Shown: positions 35,534 to 45,032, counted from the stretch's first letter. The stretch is 64,000 nt of DNA from Niastella sp. (GCA_017744515.1 JAGIBF010000007.1:1-64000); one strand, 5' to 3'. Program-made: numbers and translations. Notes: a model not told the origin generated them from the letters alone.

Positions 35534-36124
35534 CTATTTCACTGCGATCATAAACACTTCAGCACCGGCTCTCGGCTTAATTGAATTATAACAAGGCGCC
35601 AGCACTTGTATATTGAATAGTGGTGCAAACAACTCTTTGTACTCCTCCTGACTGCCGCCAAATGGTGGGCCTCCTTCAAACGCACGATCAAATAATACAC
35701 CTGCCAGTTTACCGCCCGGTTTCAATAAGCTATGCATCTTACTCACGTATGCTCCACGCAGCGAAGGCTCCAGGGCACAAAAGAAAGTTTGCTCCAGAAT
35801 AAGATCATATTGTCCTTCGGGTACAAAGAAATCGCCGGTGATGATCCTAAGCTGGTTGCCCACGTAAGCGCTGAACTTCTCTGTCAACTGTTGGGTGAGC
35901 AGGGGAGAGATATCTATCAGGGTAATGTTGTTGAATCCTTGTTGCAACAGGTATTCCGCTTCATAACTGTTGCCACATCCGGGGATGAGTATGGCTATAT
36001 CCTTATTGGTAAGCTGGTCGATGTATTCCTTGAGCGGTGTGGACACCTGGCCTACATCCCAGCCGGTTTGGTGTTGCTGGTAACGGTCATTCCAATAAGT
36101 AGCATCCAATGGCAGATCGTTCAT
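35534..36124 (-). CDS. SAM-dependent methyltransferase, thiopurine methyltransferase-like
   Basis: Class I methyltransferase of the TPMT family. Seen: YWNDRYQQHQTGWDVG at the N-terminus (TPMT signature Trp-Asp), SAM-binding ILIPGCGNSYEAEYLLQQGF, an acidic motif ITLIDISPL, and a middle motif DLILEQTFFCALEP. 196 residues, usual for bacterial TPMT-like enzymes, which methylate thiols, selenium or tellurite compounds, or small halides. Divergent from the DHFR-like gene with 44 bases between starts. Exact substrate unknown. Confidence 0.85.
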   Translation of the reverse strand: MNDLPLDATYWNDRYQQHQTGWDVGQVSTPLKEYIDQLTNKDIAILIPGCGNSYEAEYLLQQGFNNITLIDISPLLTQQLTEKFSAYVGNQLRIITGDFFVPEGQYDLILEQTFFCALEPSLRGAYVSKMHSLLKPGGKLAGVLFDRAFEGGPPFGGSQEEYKELFAPLFNIQVLAPCYNSIKPRAGAEVFMIAVK

Positions 36125-36168
36125 CTGATAAAAGTAAATGATTTATTTTTAGTAAAACGAAAGCTGCT

Positions 36169-36735
36169 ATGCGTAAACTTATCTTATTGGCACATGTATC
36201 CCTCGATGGCTTTGTGGCTGGAAAAAAGGGAGAGTTGGATGGATTTCCTTCAGGCGAAGAGAACCTGCAATTCGTATGTGATTTGACGAAAGGAGCCGAC
36301 GCGGCCTTGTTTGGCCGCAATTCCTATCAATTGCTGGAGTCCTGGTGGCCCACCGCAGGTGATGCTCCCAATGCTTCTGCGGGCGTAAAATTCTATTCGG
36401 ATTGGTACAACCGTGCGCAAAAGATTGTAGTTTCCAGGACACTGGCTGACGCTTCACTCAATAATACTATTGTAGTCAGTACCGACATACCCAATAAGAT
36501 CAGCAAGATCAAAGAACAGCCCGGCGGAAATATATTGATCTTTGGCAGTCCGGCTACTTCCCGGCTCTTAATGAAACACAACCTGATTGACGATTATTGG
36601 ATATTCATCAATTCTGTAACGTTTGGTGAAGGCATTCCTTTGTTTTCCGAGGAAACTGGCTTGACAAAGTTTAAGCTGGCAGCTGCTCATCCACCGTTAC
36701 CCAATGGCGAGGTGCCTTTACATTATACGCGATAG
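36169..36735 (+). CDS. RibD C-terminal / dihydrofolate reductase-like protein
   Basis: Member of the RibD_C/DHFR-fold family (often annotated as dihydrofolate reductase family protein). Seen: start MRKLILLAHVSLDGFVAG, ADAALFGRNSYQLLESWWP, SRTLADASLNNT and GGNILIFGSPATSRLLMKHNLIDDYWIFINSV in the standard order. 188 residues, typical. No other riboflavin or folate gene is adjacent, so the role is probably a generic NADPH-dependent reductase. It is followed by a hairpin that belongs to the convergent thrC unit. Real substrate unknown. Confidence 0.85.
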   Translation: MRKLILLAHVSLDGFVAGKKGELDGFPSGEENLQFVCDLTKGADAALFGRNSYQLLESWWPTAGDAPNASAGVKFYSDWYNRAQKIVVSRTLADASLNNTIVVSTDIPNKISKIKEQPGGNILIFGSPATSRLLMKHNLIDDYWIFINSVTFGEGIPLFSEETGLTKFKLAAAHPPLPNGEVPLHYTR

Positions 36736-36745
36736 CTGAATAATA

Positions 36746-36771
36746 AAAAGGCCCCCGTTCCCACGGAGGCC
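36746..36771 (-). terminator. Terminator of thrC
   Basis: Minus-strand arms GGCCTCCGT and ACGGGGGCC (one T-G pair), 4-nt loop, then T5. Confidence 0.7.
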
Positions 36772-36871
36772 CACCTTTAACATAAAACATCCATAATCAA
36801 ACAAAGTTGATGAACGGGCAGGCTGCCGGGCAGCCTTGTGAACAAAATGGCAGGCAATCGTATTGCATCGG

Positions 36872-38047
36872 TCACATAATATTTTGCAGGTATTTATAAC
36901 CTGAGCCGGTGTTAAGCATTAATATCTTTTCATCACGTTGTATCACCTGTTGATCCAGCAACTCCAGCAAGGCCTTCCATAAGGCGGCGCCTTCAGGCGC
37001 TATGATCAATCCCTCTGCTTTGGCAATTTCTTTCACCGCTGTGATCATGTCTACATCCTGTACAGCGATAGGCCGTCCCCCGGATTCCCGTAATACCCGG
37101 AGGATCATATTCTCCGCAAATGGATTGGGCACTGCCAATCCGTTGGCAATAGATGGCCGGCCTATATAATTCTTTGCATTGGGCTGTACACCATTCCACG
37201 TATGTACAATGGGCTGACAGGTCGCTGCCTGTACGGCAATCATCCTTGGGCGCCTGGTGTCGATCCATCCCATTTCTTCCATTTCATTAAATGCTTTCCA
37301 CATACCGATCAGTCCTGTGCCGCCACCGGTAGGATAGAGGATCACATCCGGCAGTGCCCAGTCGAACTGTTCTGCGATCTCATACCCCATGGTCTTTTTA
37401 CCTTCCAGGCGCCAGGGCTCTTTGAGCGTGGATATATCAAAGCATTCGATAGACTGTTTTATTTGCGCTACCTTTTTAGCACAATCACTGATGAGGCCGT
37501 CCACCAACACCAGCTCGGCACCATATAAAAGACATTCATCTTTAAACACCTGCGGCGTGTGGCTGGGCATTACAACAATAGCCTTGATGCCCGCTGCTGC
37601 ACAATAAGCAGCCATGGCGCCGCCTGCATTGCCGGCTGTTGGTACGATACACGTATGCGCGCCTGCTTCTTTGGCTTTGGATACAGCCATGCTCAATCCC
37701 CGTGCTTTGAAGGAGCCGGTAGGGTTGCCCGATTCATCTTTGATGAATAAGTTGGGCAACTCATACTGCGCGCGCAAATGCTTTGGGGTAAGGATGGGCG
37801 TCATGCCTTCTCCAAGGCTTACGATATTATCCGGTTCAAAAACAGGCAAGACTTCACGGTAGCGCCACATGCTGGTAACACGACCGCGCAAAGATGCTTT
37901 CGAAAAATCATCAGGCAATTCATACACCGCTACGAGAGGCTGGTTACAACAAGGCGCATAAGTCTGCATTTCAAACGCACTATAAAACTGTCCGCACTGC
38001 GAGCAGGAAAGATGTGATAGAGAAGTAAACTGTTGTACCGTTTGCAT
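36872..38047 (-). CDS. thrC: Threonine synthase
   Basis: PLP enzyme making threonine from O-phosphohomoserine. Seen: Cys pairs CSQCG and CC at the N-terminus (zinc-ribbon-like, residues 15-18 and 33-34), PLP lysine in TGSFKARG, the phosphate-binding TAGNAGGAM, and LYPTGGGTGLIGMW. 391 residues. It is the fold-II archaeal-type ThrC, shorter than the yeast type. It is not in a thrAB operon here; instead it lies downstream of a LysR gene with a palindrome between them. Possibly a secondary, regulated ThrC or a related beta-replacing enzyme. Firm family, moderate certainty of substrate. Confidence 0.85.
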   Translation of the reverse strand: MQTVQQFTSLSHLSCSQCGQFYSAFEMQTYAPCCNQPLVAVYELPDDFSKASLRGRVTSMWRYREVLPVFEPDNIVSLGEGMTPILTPKHLRAQYELPNLFIKDESGNPTGSFKARGLSMAVSKAKEAGAHTCIVPTAGNAGGAMAAYCAAAGIKAIVVMPSHTPQVFKDECLLYGAELVLVDGLISDCAKKVAQIKQSIECFDISTLKEPWRLEGKKTMGYEIAEQFDWALPDVILYPTGGGTGLIGMWKAFNEMEEMGWIDTRRPRMIAVQAATCQPIVHTWNGVQPNAKNYIGRPSIANGLAVPNPFAENMILRVLRESGGRPIAVQDVDMITAVKEIAKAEGLIIAPEGAALWKALLELLDQQVIQRDEKILMLNTGSGYKYLQNIM

Positions 38048-38069
38048 AGTAGCCGGGGTTTAGACAGTA

Positions 38070-38077
38070 CAAAAATA
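38070..38077 (-). promoter_or_regulatory. -7 box (TATTTTTG) of thrC
   Basis: Perfect TAnnTTTG on the minus strand 22 bases before the thrC start codon. No -33 TTG at ideal spacing, compatible with an activator-dependent promoter. Confidence 0.5.
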
Positions 38078-38118
38078 TTCTCCGCGCGGTAAGTATCTCA
38101 TACCGATTGCTTATACGC

Positions 38119-38135
38119 TATAACTTTTAGTTATA
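38119..38135. promoter_or_regulatory. Palindrome TATAACT-TTT-AGTTATA, probable LysR operator
   Basis: Perfect 7-bp inverted repeat with 3-nt spacer, containing T-N11-A as in LysR binding sites. It is centred about 80 bases upstream of the thrC start and about 50 bases upstream of its -7 box. Confidence 0.5.
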
Positions 38136-38192
38136 ACCAATTATGGCTGCAGGCAAACTATTCGCTGCATGAAAAAGGACTTTAAGAAAACT

Positions 38193-39128
38193 TTAATATT
38201 TAGTCTTGCTATCGGGTCGACTAATGGTTTTGCTGTAGTAGCTGGTAGCGAGCTTGATAAACTGCTGGTTGATGCGATCCGCTTCTGAACCACGGCGTTG
38301 TACAAAATAGAAAGGACGTTGTATGGAGATGCCGGGAATATTGAGGCGGACCAGCTCGCCATTTTTTAATTGACGTGCTACCGATCGCAATGGTAAAAAG
38401 CCGAGGCAGGTATCGTCGAGCAGGAAGTTTTTCAGCGCTTCTGTGCCGCCCAGCACAATACGTTGTTTGATATCGGCAATACTGAGCTTACATTTCTGCA
38501 GGGCTTCTGTTACAGCCGACAGTGTGCCGGAACCCCGTTCACGTAACGCCACGGGAATTTTCTTCAATTCTTCCGGTTGTATCACTTTCTTTTTAGCCAG
38601 CTCACTACGGGCGCTGCATACCGGTATCACTTCATCAGTCAGGAAATACTGGTATTTCACCGTAGTGATATTGTTCTTGCCCTGCGTAATGGCCAGGTCT
38701 ATTTCGTGATCCAGCAGTGCTTTGAGAATATTCTCGGAATTGCGGTTCACCAGGGTAAGGTCGATATTGGGGTATTGTTGATGAAAAGAAGAAAATACAG
38801 GCGGTATGACATACAGTGAAATGGTGGTGCTGGTACCCAACGTAAGGGAGCCCTTGGCCATGTGGAGGTTCTTCTGTCCGGTGATGTCGAACTCCAGTTG
38901 CCGTTCCAGTTCCCGGCCCTGTACTACGTATTCCAGTAATATTTTCCCTTCGGCCGTAAGTGATACCGAATTGCCTTTGCGTTCGAAGAGGCTCACCTTG
39001 TATTGCTTTTCCAGGGTTTGGATATGCTTGGTAATGGCAGGCTGGCTGATGTACAGCACTTCCGCTGCTTTGGAAAAGCTGAGGTGGGTTGCTACCTCGA
39101 AGAAAACAGTGTGACCGAAGTTGATCAT
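38193..39128 (-). CDS. LysR-family transcriptional regulator
   Basis: Activator/repressor with an N-terminal winged helix and a C-terminal inducer-binding domain. Seen: helix-turn-helix FSKAAEVLYISQPAITKHIQTLEKQYKVSLFERKG at residues 18-51 and substrate-binding folds (ERGSGTLSAVTEAL, GGTEALKNFL) from about 90. 311 residues. It lies 145 bases upstream of thrC on the same strand, with a LysR-type palindrome between them, so thrC is the likely target. The inducer is not apparent. The C-terminus is Ser/Lys-rich and unremarkable. Confidence 0.9.
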   Translation of the reverse strand: MINFGHTVFFEVATHLSFSKAAEVLYISQPAITKHIQTLEKQYKVSLFERKGNSVSLTAEGKILLEYVVQGRELERQLEFDITGQKNLHMAKGSLTLGTSTTISLYVIPPVFSSFHQQYPNIDLTLVNRNSENILKALLDHEIDLAITQGKNNITTVKYQYFLTDEVIPVCSARSELAKKKVIQPEELKKIPVALRERGSGTLSAVTEALQKCKLSIADIKQRIVLGGTEALKNFLLDDTCLGFLPLRSVARQLKNGELVRLNIPGISIQRPFYFVQRRGSEADRINQQFIKLATSYYSKTISRPDSKTKY

Positions 39129-39177
39129 AGTATATGAGGAATAGCTACGTAAGTTACATCAGTTGAGGGCAAATAAA

Positions 39178-39204
39178 AAGCGTTCCGTCAGCCACGGAAC
39201 GCTT
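39178..39204 (-). terminator. Terminator of the universal stress protein gene
   Basis: Perfect 11-bp arms AAGCGTTCCGT / ACGGAACGCTT with a 5-nt loop; T5 on the minus strand. It starts 21 bases past the stop. Confidence 0.85.
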
Positions 39205-39224
39205 CGTATAAGTCGGCGTTGTGT

Positions 39225-40055
39225 TTATTCATGTATAGCAACAATAGGAATATGACTATGGTAAGCCAGTTTCTTGGTATGGCTGGTTTTGAAAATGCCA
39301 CCAAGGAATGAGTTGGTCTTTGGAATGATAATGATCAGGTCGATCTCCTTATCCTGCGCATACTGGCTGATGGCCTCCAGGAAGTCATACTGCCGGATGA
39401 AGAAGAACTCGGGTTTGTAATCCTCCAGCAATGTTCCCAACAGGTCGGCTTCTGCTTTGTATTCGTCGGTCACCGCTACATAGTGCTCGTGGTCCACGTT
39501 CACGATGTGCAGGGTGGGTTTGAAGATGTCCAGTACAGATTTGATAGGCGCTACAGGCGTAGTGGTGGCTACCTCTTTCAGGTCGCTGGCCAATACTACC
39601 TTTTTGATCTGACGGAAGGCTGCGTCGGGCGGTATGATCAGTACGGGACAAAGGCGGGTATTCACCATATCGAGCGTGTTGCTGCCGATGAATATCTGTT
39701 CCAGGCGGGTAGCGCCGGTAATACCCATGATCACCATGTCGATATCATAATGGCGTACGTAACGCTCCATGTTTTCTACGAGGGAAGAGCCATATTCCAG
39801 TACCGTATCGATTGAAGTGCCGCCTGCAAAAGGGGCTATTTCATCTTTAAGTTGTGCTAAAGCACTATTCAGGATCAGCGCCCTGTCATCATCGTCTTCA
39901 GTAAGCAGGGAGCCATCTGAACCTGCAGCTATTTTATCGGACACATTGTAGAGAATGATCTTTGCATCCGCTACTCCTGCCACAGCCTGTGCCGCGTATT
40001 TGGCCGCATTCTTTGAAGTATCGGAAAAATCAGTAGGAACGAGAAATTTTTTCAT
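39225..40055 (-). CDS. Universal stress protein, tandem UspA domains
   Basis: Cytoplasmic stress protein of two UspA domains. Seen: domain 1 begins MKKFLVPTDFSDTSKNAAKYAAQ with the ATP-binding VMGITGATRLEQIFIGSNTLDM and LCPVLIIPP; domain 2 (about 140 onward) begins KKVVLASDLKEV and ends with LIIIIPKTNSFLGGIFKTSHTKKLAYHSHIPIVAIHE. G-2x-G-9x-G-(S/T) is present in domain 1 only, so domain 2 may not bind ATP. Start set at ATG 40055 (276 residues); an upstream in-frame Met at 40145 has no Usp character. Single gene. Confidence 0.85.
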   Translation of the reverse strand: MKKFLVPTDFSDTSKNAAKYAAQAVAGVADAKIILYNVSDKIAAGSDGSLLTEDDDDRALILNSALAQLKDEIAPFAGGTSIDTVLEYGSSLVENMERYVRHYDIDMVIMGITGATRLEQIFIGSNTLDMVNTRLCPVLIIPPDAAFRQIKKVVLASDLKEVATTTPVAPIKSVLDIFKPTLHIVNVDHEHYVAVTDEYKAEADLLGTLLEDYKPEFFFIRQYDFLEAISQYAQDKEIDLIIIIPKTNSFLGGIFKTSHTKKLAYHSHIPIVAIHE

Positions 40056-40291
40056 GTGTTCGTTAGTTTTTTTGAAAGATACGGGAATATCGGCATTCGT
40101 GAATAGGCAAATGGGCAATAATATCTGATATAATATTTTATGCAATCACTTGTTTTCTGTGTTGGGGAATCGGATTTTAAGCTGCTTTTTAAGTGCAGAA
40201 GCAACCGATTGCGCATGGTGGCCAACTTTGGTTTCTCCAATAATTCCCTATTTTTAGAACCTTTAAACAGTTTGCACAAATTGACGATAAT

Positions 40292-42211
40292 ATGAAAAAA
40301 GGTATCCTTGTTCTTTTCTATGCTTTGGTTGCGTTGACGATGTTTGCCCAGTCCGAAGGGATAGCGATCATCCCGCAGCCGGTTTCCCTTGAAAAACGCG
40401 AAGGTCAATTCCCTTTTACTGCCCAAACACGCATCGAGGCATCCGATCGTAACCCGGATGCGCTGCGTGTGGCCAACTTCTTTGCTGCGCAGGTGCGCAA
40501 GGCTACTGGCTTTGCTGCCGTGGTGCAAACCACTGCTGCCGCCACCCGTACCAATGTGATCAGCTTTACCCTCAATAAGGCCGAAGAGGCCGACCTGGGC
40601 AATGAAGGTTATCGCCTCGAAGTGTGGGCCACCGGCGTAGTGGTAAAAGCCAACAAACCTGCAGGCCTGTTCTATGGCATGCAAACCCTGCTGCAGTTAT
40701 TCCCCAAAGACATAGAGAGCAAAACGGTGGTGGCAAAGAAAAGCTGGACTCTGCCTGCGGTGCGCATTTCCGATTATCCCCGCTTTGGCTGGAGGGGATT
40801 GATGCTGGACGTTTCCCGCCATTTCTTTACCAAACAACAGGTAAAGGAATTCATCGATGATATGGTAAGGTACAAGTACAATATGCTGCATTTTCACCTG
40901 ACCGACGACCAGGGCTGGCGCATCGAGATCAAGAGCCTGCCCAAACTAACATCTGTTGGTGCCTGGAGAGTGGATAAGACTGGTACGTTTGGCACCTTCT
41001 CTCAACCCGAGGCAGACGAGCCACGCAGCTACGGAGGTTTTTATACCCATGAAGATATCAGAGAGCTGGTACAATATGCCGGCGATCGTTTTGTAAACAT
41101 CATGCCTGAAGTGGACGTACCCGGCCACAGCATGGCGATGGTGGCTGCTTATCCCGAGCTTTCCGGCACACCGGGCACTTACCGGGTAAACTCCGGCGAG
41201 AAGTTCATGCAGTGGAATGGCGACGGCACTTTTTACGCGATAGTAGACAATACCCTGAACCCTGCGAATGAGCAGGTATATACAGCACTGGACAAAGTAT
41301 TTACAGAAGTGGCAGAGCTGTTCCCCTTCGGATACATCCATATGGGCGGCGATGAGTGTGCCAAGAATTTCTGGGAGAGAAATGAATCCATCAAACAGCT
41401 GATGGCGAAAGAGAAGCTGAAAGATATGCACGAAGTACAAAGCTATTTCGTGAAAAGAGTAGGCAAGATCATCGAATCCAAAGGCAAGAAGATGATGGGC
41501 TGGGACGAGATACTCGAAGGCGGCCTGGCTTCCGGTGCGGCAGTCATGAGCTGGAGAGGTGTGAAAGGAGGCAAGGAAGCAGCATCTGCTGGCCATGAAG
41601 TGGTGATGAGCCCCAACAGCAATGTCTACATCGACCTGATGCAGGGTGATGGCGCCATTGAGCCTCCTGTATATAGCACGGTGCGCCTGAAAAGCTCTTA
41701 CCAGTTTGAGCCTGTACCTGATGGCGTGAGCCCTTCCCTGATCAAAGGTGGACAAGCCAACCTGTGGACGGAGCAGATCTACAACATGCGCCACGCACAA
41801 TATATGACCTGGCCCCGCGCTTTTGCCGTGTCAGAAGCAGTATGGTCACCCAAAGCAAAGAAAGATTGGAATGGTTTCATTGGCCGGGTAGAACAACACT
41901 TCCAGCGCTATGATGTGGCAGAGAAGAAATATGCCACCAGCATGTATGAGCCAATCATCAATCCTTCCAGCGATGGTTTCGGTAAACTGAAAATTGAACT
42001 TAGCACAGAAGTAGAAGGACTGGATATTTATTACAGCTTCGACAATTCCTTCCCCGACCGCTTCTATCCCAAATATGCGGGTGCATTGACTGCTCCCAAA
42101 GATGCGGTGAACCTGCGGATGGTAACTTACAAAGGCAAGGAGCAGGTAGGACGTATCGTAACGATCTCTGTGGCTGATCTGAAAGCAAGAGCAGATAGGA
42201 AGAAGAAGTAG
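40292..42211 (+). CDS. Beta-N-acetylhexosaminidase, GH20
   Basis: Exo-glycosidase releasing terminal GlcNAc or GalNAc, for example from chitin oligomers. Seen: signal peptide MKKGILVLFYALVALTMFAQ, GH20b-type N-terminal domain (about 25-145), barrel with LDVSRHFFTKQQVKEFIDDM and HLTDDQGWRIEI, MPEVDVPGHSMAM, and the catalytic Asp354-Glu355 pair in HMGGDECAKNFW. A small C-terminal domain follows (about 540-639). 639 residues. Single gene flanked by ACTCTGA-type repeats. Periplasmic or exported location inferred. Confidence 0.95.
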   Translation: MKKGILVLFYALVALTMFAQSEGIAIIPQPVSLEKREGQFPFTAQTRIEASDRNPDALRVANFFAAQVRKATGFAAVVQTTAAATRTNVISFTLNKAEEADLGNEGYRLEVWATGVVVKANKPAGLFYGMQTLLQLFPKDIESKTVVAKKSWTLPAVRISDYPRFGWRGLMLDVSRHFFTKQQVKEFIDDMVRYKYNMLHFHLTDDQGWRIEIKSLPKLTSVGAWRVDKTGTFGTFSQPEADEPRSYGGFYTHEDIRELVQYAGDRFVNIMPEVDVPGHSMAMVAAYPELSGTPGTYRVNSGEKFMQWNGDGTFYAIVDNTLNPANEQVYTALDKVFTEVAELFPFGYIHMGGDECAKNFWERNESIKQLMAKEKLKDMHEVQSYFVKRVGKIIESKGKKMMGWDEILEGGLASGAAVMSWRGVKGGKEAASAGHEVVMSPNSNVYIDLMQGDGAIEPPVYSTVRLKSSYQFEPVPDGVSPSLIKGGQANLWTEQIYNMRHAQYMTWPRAFAVSEAVWSPKAKKDWNGFIGRVEQHFQRYDVAEKKYATSMYEPIINPSSDGFGKLKIELSTEVEGLDIYYSFDNSFPDRFYPKYAGALTAPKDAVNLRMVTYKGKEQVGRIVTISVADLKARADRKKK

Positions 42212-42243
42212 AGTTCAGAGTACTGAGTCAGGAGTTCAGAGTA
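42211..42243. repeat. GAGTTCAGAGT-type word repeat
   Basis: Two copies of GAGTTCAGAGTA separated by CTGAGTCAG directly after the GH20 stop. It is the reverse complement, in words, of 42351-42378 and of 4245-4291. Confidence 0.65.
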
Positions 42244-42350
42244 AAAACACACGATACCGGTTAGTTGAAATAATAAGAGGTAATATCAGTTCGATATTAC
42301 CTCTTTTGTTTTCATGTTGATGCTATACTTACGTAGGAACTTCTTGTATT

Positions 42351-42378
42351 TACTCTGAACTCTTGACTCTCTACTCAC
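42351..42378. repeat. ACTCTGAACTC-type word repeat
   Basis: Overlaps the 3' end of the ABC permease gene and can pair with 42211-42243, closing a loop between two convergent genes. Confidence 0.6.
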
Positions 42379-44734
42379 TCCGCAGCGTCTTCACCGGATT
42401 GGTCAGCGCTGCCTTGATCGATTGAATGCTGATGGTCAGCAAGGCGATCACAATAGCGATCACCGCTGCCAGCACGAAGACAGCCCAGCCAATATTTACT
42501 TTATAAGCAAAATCCTGTAGCCAGTTGTTCATCGTATACCAGGCGATAGGCCCGGCAATGATAATGGAGATCAGGACAAGCGTGATGAAGTCTTTGGCCA
42601 GTAAGTGAATAATGCCACTCACGCTGGCGCCCAGTACTTTGCGGATGCTGATCTCGCGCGTGCGAACCTGTGCAGTATAGGCTGCAAGGCCAAGCAGGCC
42701 AAGACAGCAAATAACGATGGCGATACCTGCAAAGATGTTGAAGATGGTGCCCGTGCGTGTTTCTGAAGTATAGAGCCTGTCGAAAGTGTCGTCGAGAAAT
42801 GAATACTGGAAAGGTCTTCCTTCATTATATTGTTTCCACACTTGCTCAGCGGCAGCAATGGCTTTATTGGCCTCCTTGCCGGTGGTCTTGATATAGAGGA
42901 TGGCATTCTTATGCCCGTGCGGATAAAAGATGGCCGGTTCTATCCGCTTCTTCATCGAGGCAAAATGGAAGTCCTTAACGACGCCTGTAATAGTACCGGT
43001 GATGTCCCATAATTTAAAAGGCTTGCCGATAGGGTCTTTGAGACCAATTTGCCGGATGGCCGTTTCATTGAGAATGAAATGCGCCGAGTCGGCAGGCGTA
43101 CCGGTGAAGTTGGAACCGGCCACCAGCTGCATTTTAAAGAAAGGAATAAAGTCTTCCCGCACGCCGATCGGATACATCATCATGGTTTCATTGGCTCCCT
43201 TCCCGGGCCACCAGTTGTTACCCGTTTGGCTGGAGAGCTCGATGATGTTTTCATCGGCGCGTGTTACGTCCAACACCCCGGGCTGGCTGAGTAAGGTAGT
43301 TTTGATCGTACTATAGTTTTTACCGCCATCGCGCACCCACATGCTCAATACATGATCCTTCTCATAGCCCAGGTTGCGCGACCTCATATAACTCAGTTGG
43401 TTGCCTATAATGAGGGTGCTGATAATAAGTACTACCGAACAGGTAAATTGCGTAACCACCAATCCCTTCCTGAACAGTGCATCGCTGATGCGTGCATTCA
43501 TTTTTCCCTTCAACACTTTAAGCGGTTCAAAAGAGGAAAGCAGCAGGGCAGGGTAGATGCTGGAAACGAACAGCGAGCCTGCGATGGTGGCCAGTAACAG
43601 CACCCACAAATGATAGTCCTGCAGGTTCAACACCAGTTCTTTGCCTGAGAGCTGATTGAAATAAGGCAACAGCAGTTTGATGACGCCAATCGACAGCGCA
43701 GCCGCCAGCACGAACAATAAAGTAGTTTCAATAAAGAACTGCATGAACAACTGCCATTTGGCGGCGCCTACGATCTTGCGCATGCTCACCTCTTTGGCCC
43801 GCAGCATAGAACGTGCTGTGCTGAGGTTCACATAATTGATGCAGGCAATAACAAGGATGATCAAAGCGATCCAGGTAAACATGCGTACAGTTTCCATGCC
43901 GGCCTCCTTACCATCTGAGAGGTACAGGTGCATATCGGGTACATGCAGAAACTGGTATTTGATATCCGTATCGTCTGCTTTATTACGCAGGTGGATATTG
44001 CGCAGCTGCGTAGCCAGTTTGTTGAGGTCGGTACCGGGCTGCAACAGGAAGTAGGTGAAAAAGTTGAACTGGTGGAAGTCATTATCTATTGTTCTGCCAT
44101 CCGTGCGCCCCTTGTATTCAATATTGGCATACAACTGCAATGGCATTACGATGTCATATTGAATGGTGGAGTTGCGCGGAACGTCTTTGGTTATGCCGGT
44201 AACGGTGAGGTTGGTATTTTTATCACACACGATCACCTTACCGATGGGGTCTTCATCACCAAAATATTTCCTGGCAGTCGTTTCTGTCAGTACGATACTG
44301 TTGGCATTTTGGAAAGGATTGGCATTGCCTTTAATGATAGGAAAGCTGAAGAGAGAAAAGAAAGATGGATCGGCCATGATGCGCCTTTCTTCTTCGAGGT
44401 GTTTCTCCTGATAGATCATATTATAAAACACACCACCATAGCACCAGCGGGTCATTCCTTTAATGGCGGGCAATTCCTGCTTGCCCATCACACCGATGGG
44501 AGCAACGTTGGAAGTCCATATCTGTATACTGGCGCCGGTACCCACCTGGTTTTCCAGCTTGTAAATATTGTCGGCCTCCTCGTGAAAACGGTCGTAGCTC
44601 AATTCGTCTTGCACCCATAACAAGATAAGGATACCAACAGCGAGACCTGCAGTAAGTCCGGCAATGTTGATAGAAGCGTAAAACTTATTCTTGACAAGAT
44701 TACGCCAGGCAGTTTTTAGATGGTTCTTAAACAT
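42371..44734 (-). CDS. FtsX/MacB-type ABC transporter permease
   Basis: Inner-membrane permease with two MacB periplasmic-core/FtsX units. Seen: starting helix FYASINIAGLTAGLAVGILILLWVQDE, core region to about 270, four-helix block with RTREISIRKVLGASVSGI near the C-terminus and MRKIVGAAKWQLFMQF near 320. 787 residues, typical of the Bacteroidota members with eight membrane helices. No ATPase gene adjacent. A pair of CGGACACT repeats lies about 130-158 bases upstream. Substrate unknown; such permeases are linked to lipoprotein release, peptide export or cell-envelope stress. Confidence 0.85.
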   Translation of the reverse strand: MFKNHLKTAWRNLVKNKFYASINIAGLTAGLAVGILILLWVQDELSYDRFHEEADNIYKLENQVGTGASIQIWTSNVAPIGVMGKQELPAIKGMTRWCYGGVFYNMIYQEKHLEEERRIMADPSFFSLFSFPIIKGNANPFQNANSIVLTETTARKYFGDEDPIGKVIVCDKNTNLTVTGITKDVPRNSTIQYDIVMPLQLYANIEYKGRTDGRTIDNDFHQFNFFTYFLLQPGTDLNKLATQLRNIHLRNKADDTDIKYQFLHVPDMHLYLSDGKEAGMETVRMFTWIALIILVIACINYVNLSTARSMLRAKEVSMRKIVGAAKWQLFMQFFIETTLLFVLAAALSIGVIKLLLPYFNQLSGKELVLNLQDYHLWVLLLATIAGSLFVSSIYPALLLSSFEPLKVLKGKMNARISDALFRKGLVVTQFTCSVVLIISTLIIGNQLSYMRSRNLGYEKDHVLSMWVRDGGKNYSTIKTTLLSQPGVLDVTRADENIIELSSQTGNNWWPGKGANETMMMYPIGVREDFIPFFKMQLVAGSNFTGTPADSAHFILNETAIRQIGLKDPIGKPFKLWDITGTITGVVKDFHFASMKKRIEPAIFYPHGHKNAILYIKTTGKEANKAIAAAEQVWKQYNEGRPFQYSFLDDTFDRLYTSETRTGTIFNIFAGIAIVICCLGLLGLAAYTAQVRTREISIRKVLGASVSGIIHLLAKDFITLVLISIIIAGPIAWYTMNNWLQDFAYKVNIGWAVFVLAAVIAIVIALLTISIQSIKAALTNPVKTLRSE

Positions 44735-44863
44735 ATGGAATGATGTTTATGAAGGTGGTTGGAACAAACAGAATTTCTCTTACTGCATAAATCTGTGGGA
44801 AAACAGTGCCAGTTGTACTATGATTTGATAAACAGTGAGTTGGGGACGTGAATTTAGATGAAA

Positions 44864-44892
44864 GTGTCCGCTTTTATTACACAGAGTGTCCG
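44864..44892. promoter_or_regulatory. Tandem GTGTCCG/CGGACAC motifs, 22 bp apart
   Basis: AAAGTGTCCG at 44861-44870 and AGAGTGTCCG at 44883-44892, in direct orientation two helical turns apart, upstream of the permease. Looks like a dimer-binding site. Confidence 0.45.
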
Positions 44893-45032
44893 GTTTGCTA
44901 ATTGAGCAATAAAAAAATATAATGGGCTGCAACGATATTGCATTGACCAATGTCAACACATAGCAAGCCCTTCGGCTGCATTTTTAGTAAGATTTAGTAA
45001 GACGGGTTTAGGGGGTTAAATCAGTCTCTTCT

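Noticed and set aside
40946-41800. 284-codon minus-strand open frame
   Set aside because: Antisense to the GH20 gene, with codon use and residue pattern of a shadow frame.
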